NCBI GenBank assembly: GCA_004794655.1
Contig: SMMW01000585.1
Location: 12,487,501-12,551,500, forward strand
Direction of reading: 5' to 3'
Source of the DNA: Marisa cornuarietis
Taxonomy: Eukaryota; Mollusca; Gastropoda; Architaenioglossa; Ampullariidae
DNA: 64,000 nt
Positions 21,952 to 32,657 of this stretch are shown in pieces. Positions within the stretch are counted from its first letter, which is position 1. The number at the start of each line of letters is the position of its first letter. The notes below the pieces were generated by a model that was not told where the DNA came from, ran no database searches, and saw only the letters and a program-made list of their open reading frames with translations. A program made the position numbers and the translations under genes.

Positions 21952-22673
21952 CTAAAGAAACCCGCTGAGGGCGTATGTTTCATTCACCCGGCCAATTTTC
22001 ATCACCACCTTTTGCAGTGACTGGTCAATGTTGGGCCAGTAGATGTCGTCTCTAGCTCTTTGCTTCTTGGAGAAGTCGGCGTAGCCGCCTTTGTAGTAGC
22101 GACCGTTGAAGTTGGCGTTGCGGACGCAGGTCTTGAACCACCATCCAGAATGAAATTTCTGCGCACAGTTCTGTCGCATGCCCTCCGGCAGGGTCTTCAC
22201 GTCCTTGGTCAGGAACGGGCCCGCGTGGAGGCGAAGGCCGCTTCCCCCGAACCCCGTGTAAGCGAAATAATCGTTGGGCACGTGAAGCTCGTACCGGTGC
22301 GACTCGTTGCTCACCACCATGTAGCGACTCTCTGCGAAGAAGTAGCGAGGCACGTGGGGTTTGCCGGTGACGTCATGTCCGGGTTTGGGCCAGTCCCACA
22401 TGTCGATCCGGAGGCGGTAAAAGTCTTGGTTTGTCAGCTGGTGAATCAGCTCGTTGCCCAGCCAGAACTCGCCCATTAGGTTCCCGAAGCCGTGCTTGTA
22501 GTCGAGCCAGGAGCGGTAGAAATCCTCCGAGCCGTCCTGCCGGCGTTGGATGAGGGTCCACGTGTCGTACTTGTGGAACTCGCAGACGACAGGGAAACTT
22601 TCTTTGGATAGTGTTGTCATGACGACGTAGGTCCCGTTCGTGGCGTAGCCCAGGCGACGTATGTCTTCACAGT
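21952..22673 (-). CDS. Terminal exon: fibrinogen-related domain (FReD)
   Basis: This exon encodes a complete C-terminal fibrinogen-like globe, a secreted ligand-binding domain. The acceptor is ...TGATTCCAG at 22674, so the exon starts AC, completing a codon whose first base comes from the previous exon (phase 1). It begins DCEDIRRLGYATNGTY, as FReDs do. Hallmarks include VVCEF, WTLIQRRQDGSEDFYRSW, YKHGFGNLMGEFWLGNELIHQLT, and NCAQKFHSGWWFKTCVRNANFNGRYY. The four family cysteines are present (DC, VVC, NC, TC). The segment that normally binds calcium (Asp/Asn-rich, just before NCA) reads TKDVKTLPEGMRQ and lacks most acidic ligands. N-glycosylation sequons occur at NGT, NES and NET. The stop is TAG at 21952-21954. 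I pair it with the exon at 56441-57248; splicing to other upstream exons is possible. Confidence 0.93.
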
Positions 22674-23003
22674 CTGGAATCAAACATTTCTATTTCAGTT
22701 TTCAAAGGCATTTTTCGAAAAGATTTTAAAGAAACAGTCTGATGTTATTTGCAAATAAAATAGATCAGCGGTGATCATCACCATCATCATCGTCGTCAAT
22801 TACTTAGACCCGTTAGCTTCGGAGGCATCCCGACAGTCTTATCCATCCGTCGTCAGCATTTATCTGGTGATCTGCTGATCGTCAGAACTGTCCACTGAAC
22901 TGAACTGAACTGAACCCACCCGGTCCAAGACGATATATCCACCCATAAATTTACAAAGCATTCATTTATGCATCTATTCATACGTACAGACATATTTATC
23001 TAC

Positions 23004-23004
<1 letters not shown>

Positions 23005-23098
<94 letters not shown>
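23005..23098. repeat. (CA)n followed by (CT)n
   Basis: A CA run (23005-23070) passes directly into a CT run (23071-23098). Confidence 0.96.
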
Positions 23099-23101
<3 letters not shown>

Positions 23102-23202
23102 GGCACTCATGCAGACATGGGCATGAGCACAAATCACTCTCATCTGAAAAAAAGCCCTCAGTGACCTACTCAGCATAAATGTTCTTCCTCTTCATCCTTA
23201 AC

Positions 23203-23254
<52 letters not shown>

Positions 23255-23255
23255 G
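23203..23255. repeat. (GTCT)n tetranucleotide tract
   Basis: About 13 GTCT units. Confidence 0.95.
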
Positions 23256-23859
23256 AGGAATAAACTGGGGTCCGGTTCGTTCAAGTGCTTGCAGCACAAA
23301 AGCATGTCTGTGAAGCAGCTAGGTGCAGCGGGAAGAAAAACTCCAGCAAAGACGGTAAAGTGCGACTGACAGGCGCAAAACGAGTTAGGTTCTTAAGACA
23401 TAGGAGATGCTTTTAAGCAAAATAATTCCGTCGGAAATAAGCTCTTGTAGGAAAGAGTTGGAAGAAGGTATGAAAGGTTATCAGTGGGGTTAGACAAGAA
23501 ACATACAGGAAGACGACGCCAGACAGAGTTAGTGTAAATACATGGGAGTAACTGCCACGTCTTCAGTTCAAAACTGTTTTGACTTTAGTGCGAGAATATA
23601 AACTAGGTTTCTTAATCAAGCGTGTAAAATCCATCTCAGAACCACACACAGAGCTGTTTTACGATTAAAAGAGTAGGGGCTTAGGAGAAGGAGAGAGAAA
23701 TCACAGAGATGCTACGGAATAGTCATCACTCTTCGTTTGTATTTTTCTGCAAGAGACAAACTCAGCAGCAACACAGCAGAGGATGAGAGATGGAATAACC
23801 AGACAGAACTACAGAGCTGTAAAGATGGTTTGAGGAAAGCAGCCGAGGTGGGGGAGAGG

Positions 23860-24015
23860 AGAGAACTGCTGTTTTACGCCGAGCCAGCAACTAAGGCAAG
23901 GCAGCCAGCCCTGTAAACAGATGCCACATGCAGAGAAAGAGTAACGTGCCCGAGACGAGAGATGAACCCAGGACAACCAACCTTCACTGTATTTGTGACA
24001 GTCGTGACACCGGAG
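23860..24015 (-). repeat. SINE-like dispersed repeat
   Basis: On the minus strand it reads CACAAATACAGTGAAGG, then TTGTCCTGGGTTCATCTC (a B-box-like GGTTCA core), TCGTCTCGGGCAC, CTGTTTACAGGGCTGGCTGC, and a GGCTCGGCGTAAAAC end. A diverged copy of the second half lies at about 59690-59790. A tRNA-derived SINE is likely from the GGTTCAnnnC core; the A box is weak. Confidence 0.5.
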
Positions 24016-24289
24016 GGCGGGGGCAAATTGATTTGATTTAAATTTAATTTATCAAAGACGACTTGTTAGAAATCGGCAGCACGTAACTGTCAAACACAAC
24101 GTACACCAACAACAACGCGTCTGACGCTTCTGATGTAGTCGTGAGAGAGCGTTGACGGTGGCTGCCTTTAAAGAAAAGTCTGGCAGCCAACATGCGCACC
24201 ATGACACAGTACGACTAAAGAGGATAATGGTCCGACCACCGCTTACCAATGTTGTGACACGACTGTGTCATCGGTGGATATCAGACGTT

Positions 24290-25325
24290 GCTGGCTTAAC
24301 ATGTTTGGGTCCCCTCCTCCCCGCAAAAGTCCGATCCTAATCATGTTCAATTGTTCAGTGTATGCTAGGTTAATTTCTAATCCAAGATCTTTTGGTGATT
24401 GTTCCAGACTTGAATTTTGATTTTGAAGACCTGTAGGTGTACTTGAAATAAGTGCGACATCGTCAGCAAACAGCACACAGAATTAATAGCAGACAGAATA
24501 TTTCTTGAAGGCCTTGCAAGAGGTGCCCTCCGTGTCTGCTGTGTGAATAAACTTAGTCCACCACTTCAGTGATTAGGAGTGTAAAAATTAGTGGACTTGC
24601 TAAACATCCCTGATGGACTCCGACTGGACAGTCAAAGAAAATCAGAATACTGGAAGCATGCTAGTACGTATGCTTGAACTGATGTAGACATAGCCTCAAG
24701 CATTTGAACCATTCGTATATAGATACAGATACCTGTCTCTTGCATAACACACACCACAACTTTTTTCTGTTCACCGAGTCGAAAGCACGCTTGTTGTCAA
24801 AAAGAAAGCAACATACAGTTTCTGTTTGCTATTAAAACACAATTGGATTATTAAATGCCAATATAAAAACGTGGTCTATTCATGAGTAGCCTTGTCTGAA
24901 ACCAACTTCCTCTTCACATAATTGTTTTCTTCTTCCGCCCACTTGTACAATCTCTTATTAAGTATTGAAGTGAAAGCCTTCCTAATCACACTTAATAGCG
25001 AAACTGCTCAATAGTTAACTAGATTATTAATGTCTCTTTTTGTGAATAGAAACAGTTCCTGGACGTCCCCAAATAACCGGAAAACACTGACAATACTGAT
25101 CAAATAATTGTTTAAAATATTTTGCCAAGAAGGAAATATCCTGTCCCCGGCATGTTTTAAATATTCAACTAATATTAGTCCAGTCCCGCTGCTTTACCAT
25201 TTTGCGTAGACCCTCGGTGACTTCGTGTTCAGAAAAAGGTTTCTCGAGGTCAGATATTTATATTTTTCTGACTGACCACTGAAGACTCGGATCTATTGTG
25301 ATACTAGGATGCTCCTGTTTTTGTT
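24290..25325 (-). pseudogene. Decayed LINE reverse transcriptase
   Basis: A minus-strand remnant of a non-LTR RT with frameshifts and stops throughout. In element order I can read EKPFSEHEVTEGLRKM (near 25240), EEEVGFRQGYS with IDHVFILA (near 24880), KRAFDSVNRKKLW (near 24780, with the first catalytic Asp), CPVGVHQGCLASPLIF (near 24620), and LFADDVALISS (near 24470, with the catalytic Asp pair). The block order and spacing are those of Jockey/CR1-type LINEs; the clade is uncertain. No target duplication or tail was found, so the borders are approximate. It lies within the inferred intron of the fibrinogen gene. Confidence 0.8.
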
Positions 25326-26492
25326 CTACTTGAGCTGCGCACGAGTTTTCAAAATGCAGGGCTGGTGTTCGCGTTCTCTATAAGAAAACTGCGTGTGCTT
25401 TGGTTTAATCTTCTTTTTTTTCGTGTCTTTGCTTGCACTTGATTGTGTTCGAGTATATAAATTCGCGGAGTAATTTCCTAGCGTTTTGGACTTTTTACGA
25501 CATTCCTTATCGAACTACTTTAGCACCTGATCGTCGTGAATGATTGTCCGAGTGCACCATCCTTTTCATGCATTGTGCTGAAGATAGAATAAACTCTGTG
25601 AAATCTTGCATTGCTGTGTCTGGAGATAATTTGACTTTCTTCTGCGTTTATCCTGCTTTCGTATTTCTGCTCTTTTACTGGGTCTCACACAAATCTGGAT
25701 GTGCACTGCTTTTTGACCGTCCCTCCACTCACAAACTAATTCTCCATCAAACACCTAGTCTGTAGGTCAGAACTGCACAGGAAGTATAGTCCACAACATT
25801 ATTACCATGAGGTGAACCGTAAGTGTAACGATCAGAACCGTCACATCAGTAGCTGTGATTGGTTTCCTTGTCTTCGCAATTTGTCTCAAATTTTCTAGAG
25901 CATTTTTTTTATTTAACTGTAACGTCTGCGCCATCTTGCAATATTTCAGATCTGAAACTTTTAACTTTTGTACTCGGCACTGCTGACCACTCGGTTTTCT
26001 GATCTACGGGCCTGTGCTGCAGAATAGATGTTGGATCTCTACTCTTCAACGATATCGCTGATAATGAGTGTGCTTTGTCATCGATTCGTCGTTTTATGTC
26101 GTCCTGCGCCATGTGTGTTTTGAGGCTGTTGTGACGCTCACCCTAAAACTTGAAGTATTCAGACGAATCTTTCATCACCTCGATCCCCTTGACTGTGGGA
26201 GACCGCAAATGTTGCTCTGTCTGACGCCTTTGCTAATTTTTCTTTAGTTTTTGTACAACATATTGATTTTTCCTTTGGTGACATTGTGCTGTGGAGTCTA
26301 ATCTACATGGATATTGCTGACTGATTACTTATGTCAAAGTGCATTGAGCTCGCTGACAGCAGGGAAGTGCGCTATTCAAATGCTGCTATTATTAGATTAC
26401 TATTAGAAAGAGAGAGAGGGAGAAGTGACGGACGTCGTAGTGACGCAATTGGAAAATGACGTCATTTTTAAGCTGATGGAAATATGTTTATA
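25326..26492. other. Non-coding stretch, no gene seen
   Basis: No supportable gene. A dispersed-repeat tail is at 26333-26405. Otherwise unassigned. Confidence 0.5.
26333..26405 (+). repeat. Dispersed-repeat 3' tail (SINE/LINE-like)
   Basis: aaagtgcattgagctcgctg, then agtgcgctattcaaatgctg, then a TATTATTAG-type tail. It shares the gcgctat-caaat plus ATT-tail design with 7860-7957. Confidence 0.5.
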
Positions 26493-26497
26493 ACGTC
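26493..26497. repeat. 5-bp target-site duplication of the LTR element (left)
   Basis: acgtc immediately precedes the 5' LTR and is repeated at 31039-31043, after the 3' LTR. Confidence 0.88.
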
Positions 26498-26684
26498 TGT
26501 AATGATAAGAGTTATCCCGGTAGTAATAAGGGTTATCCCGGTAAGGACATCCGGGGCTTAATGTACATTTCGGTGATGTCCAAGATGGCGAGTTAGCTTA
26601 TTGCGTTTGTTACAACTAAATACAGTATTCATCAAAATCCACAGTGTCTTGTGTTGGTCGGCTGATAGCACGTAGCACGATATA
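26498..26684 (+). repeat. 5' LTR
   Basis: It begins TGTAATGATAAGAG and ends ...ACGATATA; the 3' LTR ends ...ACGATACA, so the terminal CA has become TA here. It contains two copies of gttatcccggta near its start. At 187 bp it is short for this class. Confidence 0.93.
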
Positions 26685-26702
26685 TGGTGTCAGAAGTGGG
26701 AT
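26685..26702 (+). promoter_or_regulatory. Primer-binding site, tRNA-Leu type
   Basis: tggtgtcagaagtgggat directly follows the 5' LTR. It is complementary to the 3' end of animal leucine tRNA (…ACACCA), which would prime minus-strand DNA synthesis. Confidence 0.85.
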
Positions 26703-26739
26703 AGTTATATATCACAAAGAATCAAGTGTAAGTTGCTGA

Positions 26740-26877
26740 ATGGCGCCGTTTAGAGCGCCAGAACAATTTAATTTTTCCCAGCCAACCTCGTGGCCTGAGT
26801 GGAAGCAACGATTTCAGCGTTTCAGATGTGCATCAAAACTAGACAAAGACGAGGAAGCAGTTCAGGTTAGTGCTTGA
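26740..26877 (+). pseudogene. LTR element gag, N-terminal piece
   Basis: Starts at ATG 26740, 37 bases after the primer site. It reads MAPFRAPEQFNFSQPTSW, then PEWKQRFQRFRCASKL, a typical gag start for Mag-like elements. It ends in TGA at 26875-26877. The next frame (from 26874) carries on the same protein, so one base is lost or gained near 26870. Confidence 0.8.
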
Positions 26878-28532
26878 TCTACACTATGGGCATCGACGCA
26901 GAACGCATTTTCATCGCTTTTGGTCTCGATGCTCGACAGCAGCAAGATTACGACACTGTTCTGGAAAAATTCGATGAGTACTTCGTTCCAAAACGCAATA
27001 TGATCCATGAACGTGCACGATTTCACGCCAGAAATCAAAAAGCAGACGAAAGTATCGAAGAATACATTAGAGATTTGTACGAGCTCGCTGCAAAGGCAGA
27101 AGTAAGAGACAAAGATGAAGCCATCAGAGAACGCCTCGTGCTAGGGATCCTCGACAGAGACTTGTCCGAAAGATTACAATTAAAGGCAGATTTAACACTG
27201 CAAGACGCCATCTTGCATGCCCGGCAATACGAGCAAGTGAAAGCACAGCTTTCTGACCAACGTCACACAAATACAAATGTGGACGCATTACAATCCAAGA
27301 AAAGTGTCGCTGGTACTAGTAGTGCTCAGCAAGCACATAGTCAGTGCAAAGGTGCAACTGGCAATTCGCGCGGCTTCAGTGGTCGACGTCGCGGTAGAGC
27401 AGAAAAGAGCGACCCTGCATCATCAGCAGTTAACGTGTCAAGCTGTACTCGTTGGAGCAGGCGGCACGCTAGAACATGTGTTTGCCCAGCTCAAGGAAAG
27501 AAGTGTAACAAGTGTGGTAGGCTTGGACACTTTACTACAGTGTGCAGAACAAAGTTAGTGCAGGCACTTGAAGAAAAACAAGTAAAGGAACATTTTGTAG
27601 GGACTTTGTGCAGTGACAGTAGAGAACCACCATGGACAACTGTACTACAGTTTGGCGGTTGTGATGTCAAGTTCAAAATTGACACAGGGGCAGATGTTTC
27701 TGTCATTTCGCCTACACAGTTCAAAAGGTTGTCACCGCGTCCCAAGCTATTAAAAACCAATGTAGTCCTGAAGAGTGTAGGAGTCCTGAAGTGTGATGGA
27801 CAGTTCATTACTACAACAAGAGTTCATGACCAGCTTCATGTACTGAGAGTGTTTGTTGTGCAAGCAACCACTGAAAATCTGCTTAGTAGAGAAGCAGCAT
27901 CCAGACTAGGTTTAGTGAAGAAGATAGAGGGTGTCAATGCTTTATTTGGCAAACTTGACAAGACACCTGTGCAGTGTCCACCAGTCAAAATCATCTTGAA
28001 AGAAAACATTGAGCCATACAGTGTTCATGCAGCAAGGAGAATACCAATACCATTGCTGGACAAGGTCAAGGAAGAATTAAAAAGAATGCAGGAAACTGGG
28101 ATTATAGAGGAAGTAACAGAGCCAACAGATTGGTGCTCTCCCATTGTGCCAGTAATGAAGAAATCAGGTAGCATACATATTTGCGTTGACTACAAGAAAC
28201 TCAATACCGCAGTGAAGCGAGAGCGGTATACCTTGCCAACACTGGAAGATATCTTACATAAGCTTTCTGGATCAGCAGTTTACAGCAAGCTGGATGCAAC
28301 ATCAGGTTTCTATCAGATTCCCCTTGATCCAGATTCTGCAAAACTTAATACACTTATCACTCCATGTGGGAGATATTTCTTCAAGAGATTACCATTTGGC
28401 ATTTCATCACCTCCAGAGATATTTCAGAGAACCATGGAGACTATCCTAAAAGATGTACCCAATATAATCTGCTATTTTGATGATATCCTTGTTTATAGTG
28501 AGAATGAACCAAGCTCACGAGAAACATCTTGA
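26874..28532 (+). pseudogene. LTR element gag-protease-RT frame
   Basis: The longest open piece of the element's gag-pol, 552 codons; the listed start is a TTG created by the upstream shift. Residues 1-140 are gag capsid-like (helical, charged: DYDTVLEKFDEYFVPKRN, ESIEEYIRDLYELA). A CCHC knuckle, CNKCGRLGHFTTVC, lies near 205, with a decayed one before it. The protease active site FKIDTGADVSVI is near 265. RT begins near 390: DWCSPIVPVMKKSG, KLDATSGFYQIPL with a catalytic Asp, RLPFGISSPPEIFQRTM, and YFDDILVYS with the catalytic pair. It runs out of frame just after YFDD, at about 28500. Gag and pol share one frame, with no ribosomal-shift junction visible. Confidence 0.93.
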
Positions 28533-28869
28533 GAGGGTCATGGAAACACTTGCCAGTACTAACCTGAAACTCAACTGTGAGAAATGTGAGCTCAGGAAGC
28601 ATGAGATTGAATTTTTGGGTCATAGAATCAGTAAGAATGGAATTTCACCAGACCCAAGAAAGGTTGAAGCAATAATTGCCATGCCAGATCCATCTAATGT
28701 ACCCGAGTTGAGGAGGATGCTGGGCATGTGCAACTTCTTAGGGCGGTATTTGCCAAGTCTCTCTACAGTACTTCAACCACTGACGCAACTGTTGGGGAAG
28801 GATCGAGAGTGGAGTTGGGGCTCAATGCAAGTCAAAGCCATGGCTGATGTGAAGAAACTGCTTACTTAA
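28477..28869 (+). pseudogene. LTR element RT thumb/connection piece
   Basis: Continues the RT after the shift near 28500: HEKHLERVMETLASTNLKLN, CELRKHEIEFLGHRIS, then the RT-RNase H connection (LRRMLGMCNFLGRYLPSLS, LTQLLGKDREW). It ends in TAA at 28867-28869. The same frame stays open beyond that stop, so this is a point nonsense change. Confidence 0.88.
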
Positions 28870-29295
28870 GCACCAACGCTCGCATTCTACGATCCGGCAA
28901 AGCCTACAATTGTCAGAGAAGATGCTAGTAGTTATTTCATTGGTGGCGTGTTGCTACAGCAGCACCCTGAAGGTCTCAAAGCTGTGGCATATTGTTCAAG
29001 AACATTGACTGCTAGTGAATGCAGATATGCACAGATAGAGAAAGAAACACTGGCAGCAGTCTGGGCTTGTGAAAAGTTCAGCAGATACTTGATTGGTCTT
29101 GACAATGTTCGACTACAGACTGATCACAAACCTATTGTGCCACTAATCAACAATCGTGATTTGCAAGATACTCCTATCAGATGCCAACGCATGTTGATGC
29201 GCCTCATGAGATTCAGCATCACCGCAGTGTGTGCCAGGGAAGAAGCTTGTCATTGCAGATGCTCTATCCCGAAGTCTTCAGTTAACCACTGCTGA
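28870..29295 (+). pseudogene. LTR element RNase H piece
   Basis: In the same frame as the piece before the TAA. It reads APTLAFYDPAKPTIV, DASSYFIGGVLLQQ (first acidic RNase H residue), CRYAQIEKETLAAVWACEKF (catalytic Glu) and TDHKPIVPLINNR, the RNase H order of Ty3/Gypsy pol. It loses frame near 29240, after RLMRFSIT. Confidence 0.88.
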
Positions 29296-29680
29296 ATCTG
29301 ATGTTATAGCACTTTCAGAAGATGTTGACGCATATTTGAGCAGTGTAGACATTTCATGGTCATGTGCAGCTTCAGATAAGCGTCTGAAAGAGATTGCAGA
29401 AGAGACAAGGAAAGACAGACTGATTCAAGCAGCAATTCGCTACACTGATGAAGGCTGGCCAAAGTACATTACAGATGTAGAAGATAATCTTCGTGACTAT
29501 TATGCAGTGCGCATGGAACTTAGTGTGCACCATGGTCTCCTTACCAGAGGAACACGCATTGTTGTGCCAGCACCACTTCATGATGATATCCTGAAGAGGA
29601 TACATGAAGGTCACCAAGGAATCACTAAATGCAGAGAGAGAGAGAGCAAAAGCAGCAGTTTGGTGGCCAGGTATCAATGA
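29231..29680 (+). pseudogene. LTR element RNase H/integrase linker and integrase N-terminus
   Basis: Resumes at KKLVIADALSRSL, the usual end of RNase H, then the linker and the integrase zinc-domain start (LLTRGTRIVVPAPLHDDIL, IHEGHQGITKCRER). Frame is lost inside a GA dinucleotide run at about 29632-29647, so slippage in that run is the likely cause. Confidence 0.87.
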
Positions 29681-30371
29681 CAAGATTACAAGAATTGTCG
29701 AAGAATGCAGACATTGCCAGAAGAAGAAACCTACACAGAACAAGGAACCTTTGATACCAACAGAATTACCACAGCGTGTATTCCAGAAGTGTGCAGTAGA
29801 TTTGCTGGAATTCAAAGGACAATCATACCTTGTGTTTGTAGATTATTATTCGCGCTTTATTGATCTTGCGCACATCAAGAGTAGCACATCAGCAGAAGTT
29901 ATCAAACTTCTGAAGTGCATGTTTGCACGCCAAGGAATCCCAGAGATTCTTGTTACAGACAATGGAAGGCAATTCACATCTAGGGAGTTCCAGGAATTTG
30001 CAGTAAAGTGGGGATTTCAACATGTTACAACGAGTCCACACTTTCCACAAGCTAATGGAGATGCTGAAAGAGCAGTTCAAATTGCCAAAAAGATTCTGCA
30101 GCAAGATGAACCTGAATTAGCTCTATTGATATACAGAGACACAACAATTTCTGCTACAGGATATAGTCCAGCAGAATTAGCCTGTGGAAGAAAACTGAGA
30201 ACTACATTACCTACATTGCCTGAGAACCTTGAGTCAAGAACATTTGATAAAGCAGCTGTAATACCGAGCGATGCAAAGCGAAGCAGTCTTACAAGAACTG
30301 TTTTGACAAGCGTCATGGAGTGCGACCGCTTGACGAACTTCGTCCAGGTGACACTGTATTGCAGAAGTTAG
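29604..30371 (+). pseudogene. LTR element integrase core
   Basis: Reads on from the GA run: AAVWWPGINDKI, the second half of the HHCC zinc domain (EECRHCQKK), then the catalytic core. The DDE residues are visible: Asp in KCAVDLLEF, Asp in ILVTDNGRQFTS, Glu in NGDAERAVQ. The integrase C-terminal region loses frame near 30280. Confidence 0.92.
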
Positions 30372-30775
30372 ATGGTGAGAAGCACTGGGGAAGTCCAGCA
30401 GTCATTCTGCAGCAGTGTGCTCCGAGGTCATATATTGTACAAACTCCAAGAGGCAGTTTTCGACGCAACAGACGTCATCTCAGAAGGTCAAGAAACTTCG
30501 AGCCGGAGCAGTCCAATTCCAAACCCAGTCCTGTCCAAAATGACTTTTCCCTGTATTCTTCCCAAGTCCCAGTGACAGGTGAACCAGAGACAGCGTTTCA
30601 TGTTAGTGATCCTAGTCAAGGTCCAGAATCGACATCTAGTAAAGGTGGTCCTGCTACAGAAGCCAGACATGGTGCTACTCCAGATCCAGGAGATTCCCAT
30701 CCCAGAAGCAGCTCTGCACCTAGAATGACTCGAAGCGGCAGAATAATCACCCTGCCTGCGCGTTACAAAGATTGA
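30320..30775 (+). pseudogene. LTR element integrase C-terminus and tail
   Basis: MRPLDELRPGDTVLQKLDGE, then HWGSPAVILQQCAPRSYIV and RRNRRHL resemble the SH3-like C-terminal region of Ty3/Gypsy integrases. About 90 residues rich in Ser/Pro/Gly follow, ending TLPARYKD and a TGA at 30773-30775. There is no envelope frame between here and the 3' LTR. Confidence 0.87.
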
Positions 30776-30835
30776 TCATTATGTTTTGAACATTGACTAG
30801 AGAGTAAACATTCTCCCCATCAGTTGAAGAATCTC

Positions 30836-30848
30836 AAGGGAGGGGAGA
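30836..30848 (+). promoter_or_regulatory. Polypurine tract
   Basis: aagggaggggaga lies immediately before the 3' LTR, the expected plus-strand primer position. Confidence 0.85.
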
Positions 30849-31038
30849 TGTAATGATAAGAGTTATCCCGGTAGTAATAATTAGGGTTATCCCGGTAAGG
30901 ACATCCGGGGCTTCATGTACATTTCAGTGATGTCCAAGATGGCGAGTTAGCTTATTGCGTTTGTTACAACTAAATACAGTATTCATCAAAATCCACAGTG
31001 TTTTCTGTTGGTCGGCTGATACCACGCAGCACGATACA
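30849..31038 (+). repeat. 3' LTR
   Basis: 190 bp, TGTAATGATAAGAG to ACGATACA. It differs from the 5' LTR by seven substitutions and a 3-bp insertion. Confidence 0.94.
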
Positions 31039-31043
31039 ACGTC
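31039..31043. repeat. 5-bp target-site duplication of the LTR element (right)
   Basis: acgtc, matching 26493-26497. Confidence 0.88.
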
Positions 31044-32657
31044 ATCAGGTTTTTCAGTTGGGAGAAACGGACATCGTGACAGAGTGAGTCCGCCATTTTC
31101 TCAAACTGGCGCAGAGATAACGGTCTTCGAGTGTTTCGGTAGCAGTAAGCTGTATGTCTGAAGACGGAGAAGCCGTTCTTTGAGAAGCTAGTCACCCTTT
31201 GCTGGCACTTGCGGTGAGGTCCATAGAAGAATAAACGAAGTTGCATTATTGTTAGCAAGAGACGATGTGAGACAAGTGGTTGGTGAGACAGTGCTTGGTA
31301 AGACCCATCGTTGGAACCGCTCAACTTCTTGTCGTCAGGGGTTATAGGAGAAAAACAATCCTCAGATCATTCTTGCAATCGTAGTGAAGGTGGTGCATCA
31401 AGATCCACAACCAACTGTCAAGGGGGCAGTTAGCCCAGAACTTGCCATTTTTCTCAGCCGTGTGGTAAGCTGGCAGTCATTGTTTAAAGAATCCATCGAA
31501 TGCATGTGTGTATGCATGCATGTAAGTGTATGTATGATGGGGATGAGAAGTATACATATGTTTATATTTATGATATGGATGACAGGTGTATAGGGTTAAG
31601 AAGTGTATGTATGCAGGATGGGGATACTGTGCCATTTTTTGCTCATTTTGTTATCATAATGCTTTGAATTGTCTATGTAACTTTGTTATCAGGCAAGAGC
31701 TGCACTCCATGTCTGCCTTGTGCATGGACGTAGTCCACCACCTCAATGATTAGCTACCTATTAGGTTAGTCATGCCTTTTTTTTCCCCCCGTGATGTATG
31801 CAGAATAGTGACTGCGTTGAAGCGTGCAACTTTAGCAACTGACCATGAAAATGATCTCACTTTAAAATGATTGTAGAAACCATGAACACTTCAAAAGTAG
31901 TCTATTATGATAAGGTATTTTCATTTAAAAGTAATGATGATATGAATCACATAATTTCAATCTTACAATAACTACATTCCTTATATTATTATCCTTATGT
32001 ACAGTGAAAAGCACAACTTTATAAATCTTTCTATGGTATCTGAAAGTTTTTGGATGCATGCATTATTAAGTGGGCCATTTACATTTGCATGCTAACAATT
32101 ATTATGCACTGTTAATTTAGGTCAGTTATGTACATAGTAAATTATGAATAAAAAATATATTTTCAGCAAATACATTATTCAGACATATTCAGTAACTGAA
32201 CTTACAAATTCTACTTTTTGGTTTTATTTTAATGAACATGCAATTGATTCCATTATGAGATCTTTTATTACAATGTGAATGTGGTCGTCATGCCCAAATA
32301 TCAAATGTAGTTTGACTTTTATTTAATTTGTAAAACAAAATTTCCTTACAAGTCATGAAAAATAATCATGAAGCTTTAATTAGGTTTTTAGTCTGCAAAA
32401 AAGACTGTAGTGTTTTGACTTTCACTTATACAACTGTATAATTTTACACTTTACCAGAAAAAATATCAATGGGAAGGCTAAAACAAGTAATATAAATTAA
32501 TATATTGTTACATTGTAATGTTGCAGGTTTTTATAAAAGTACAAGGGATTGAGATACAGAAGGTAAAAGAGCTGAGGCCTTGTGTACAAATTCAGTTTGA
32601 CTACTTTTACTATTAAACAAGGAAAAATAAAATGTAATCTTCCCAGAACTGGAAGCT
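31044..32657. other. AT-rich non-coding stretch
   Basis: No gene was found. A small LINE remnant lies at 31687-31760. The remainder is AT-rich and may include upstream sequence of the zinc-finger locus. Confidence 0.5.
31687..31760 (-). mobile_element. Tiny LINE RT remnant
   Basis: On the minus strand this reads LIIEVVDYVHAQGRHGVQLLPD. It aligns with the LITEVVD...SRHGGHLLQ segment of the remnant near 24540-24610. The DNA is also similar (agtccaccac-tca-tgattag). Confidence 0.5.

Larger units (their letters stand above)
26498..31038 (+). mobile_element. Ty3/Gypsy-type LTR retrotransposon, structurally complete, coding-dead
   Basis: A 4.5-kb element on the plus strand, inside the inferred intron. 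It has a 5' LTR (187 bp), tRNA-Leu-type primer site, gag with zinc knuckle, protease, RT, RNase H, integrase, polypurine tract and 3' LTR (190 bp), flanked by acgtc. The domain order PR-RT-RH-IN makes it Ty3/Gypsy. Short LTRs, a tRNA-Leu primer site and a compact single-frame gag-pol without envelope suggest the Mag/SURL group. Coding is broken at about 26870 (shift), 28500 (shift), 28867 (stop), 29240 (shift), 29635 (shift) and 30280 (shift). By eye the LTRs differ at 7 positions plus a 3-bp indel. Confidence 0.95.

Noticed and set aside
22060..22479. 139-codon frame on the plus strand over the FReD exon
   Set aside because: It is the antisense reading of a GC-rich conserved coding exon.
30320..30848. 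Considered as an envelope-like third frame of the LTR element
   Set aside because: The frame is the integrase C-terminus plus a Ser/Pro-rich tail; there is no signal peptide or membrane segment.
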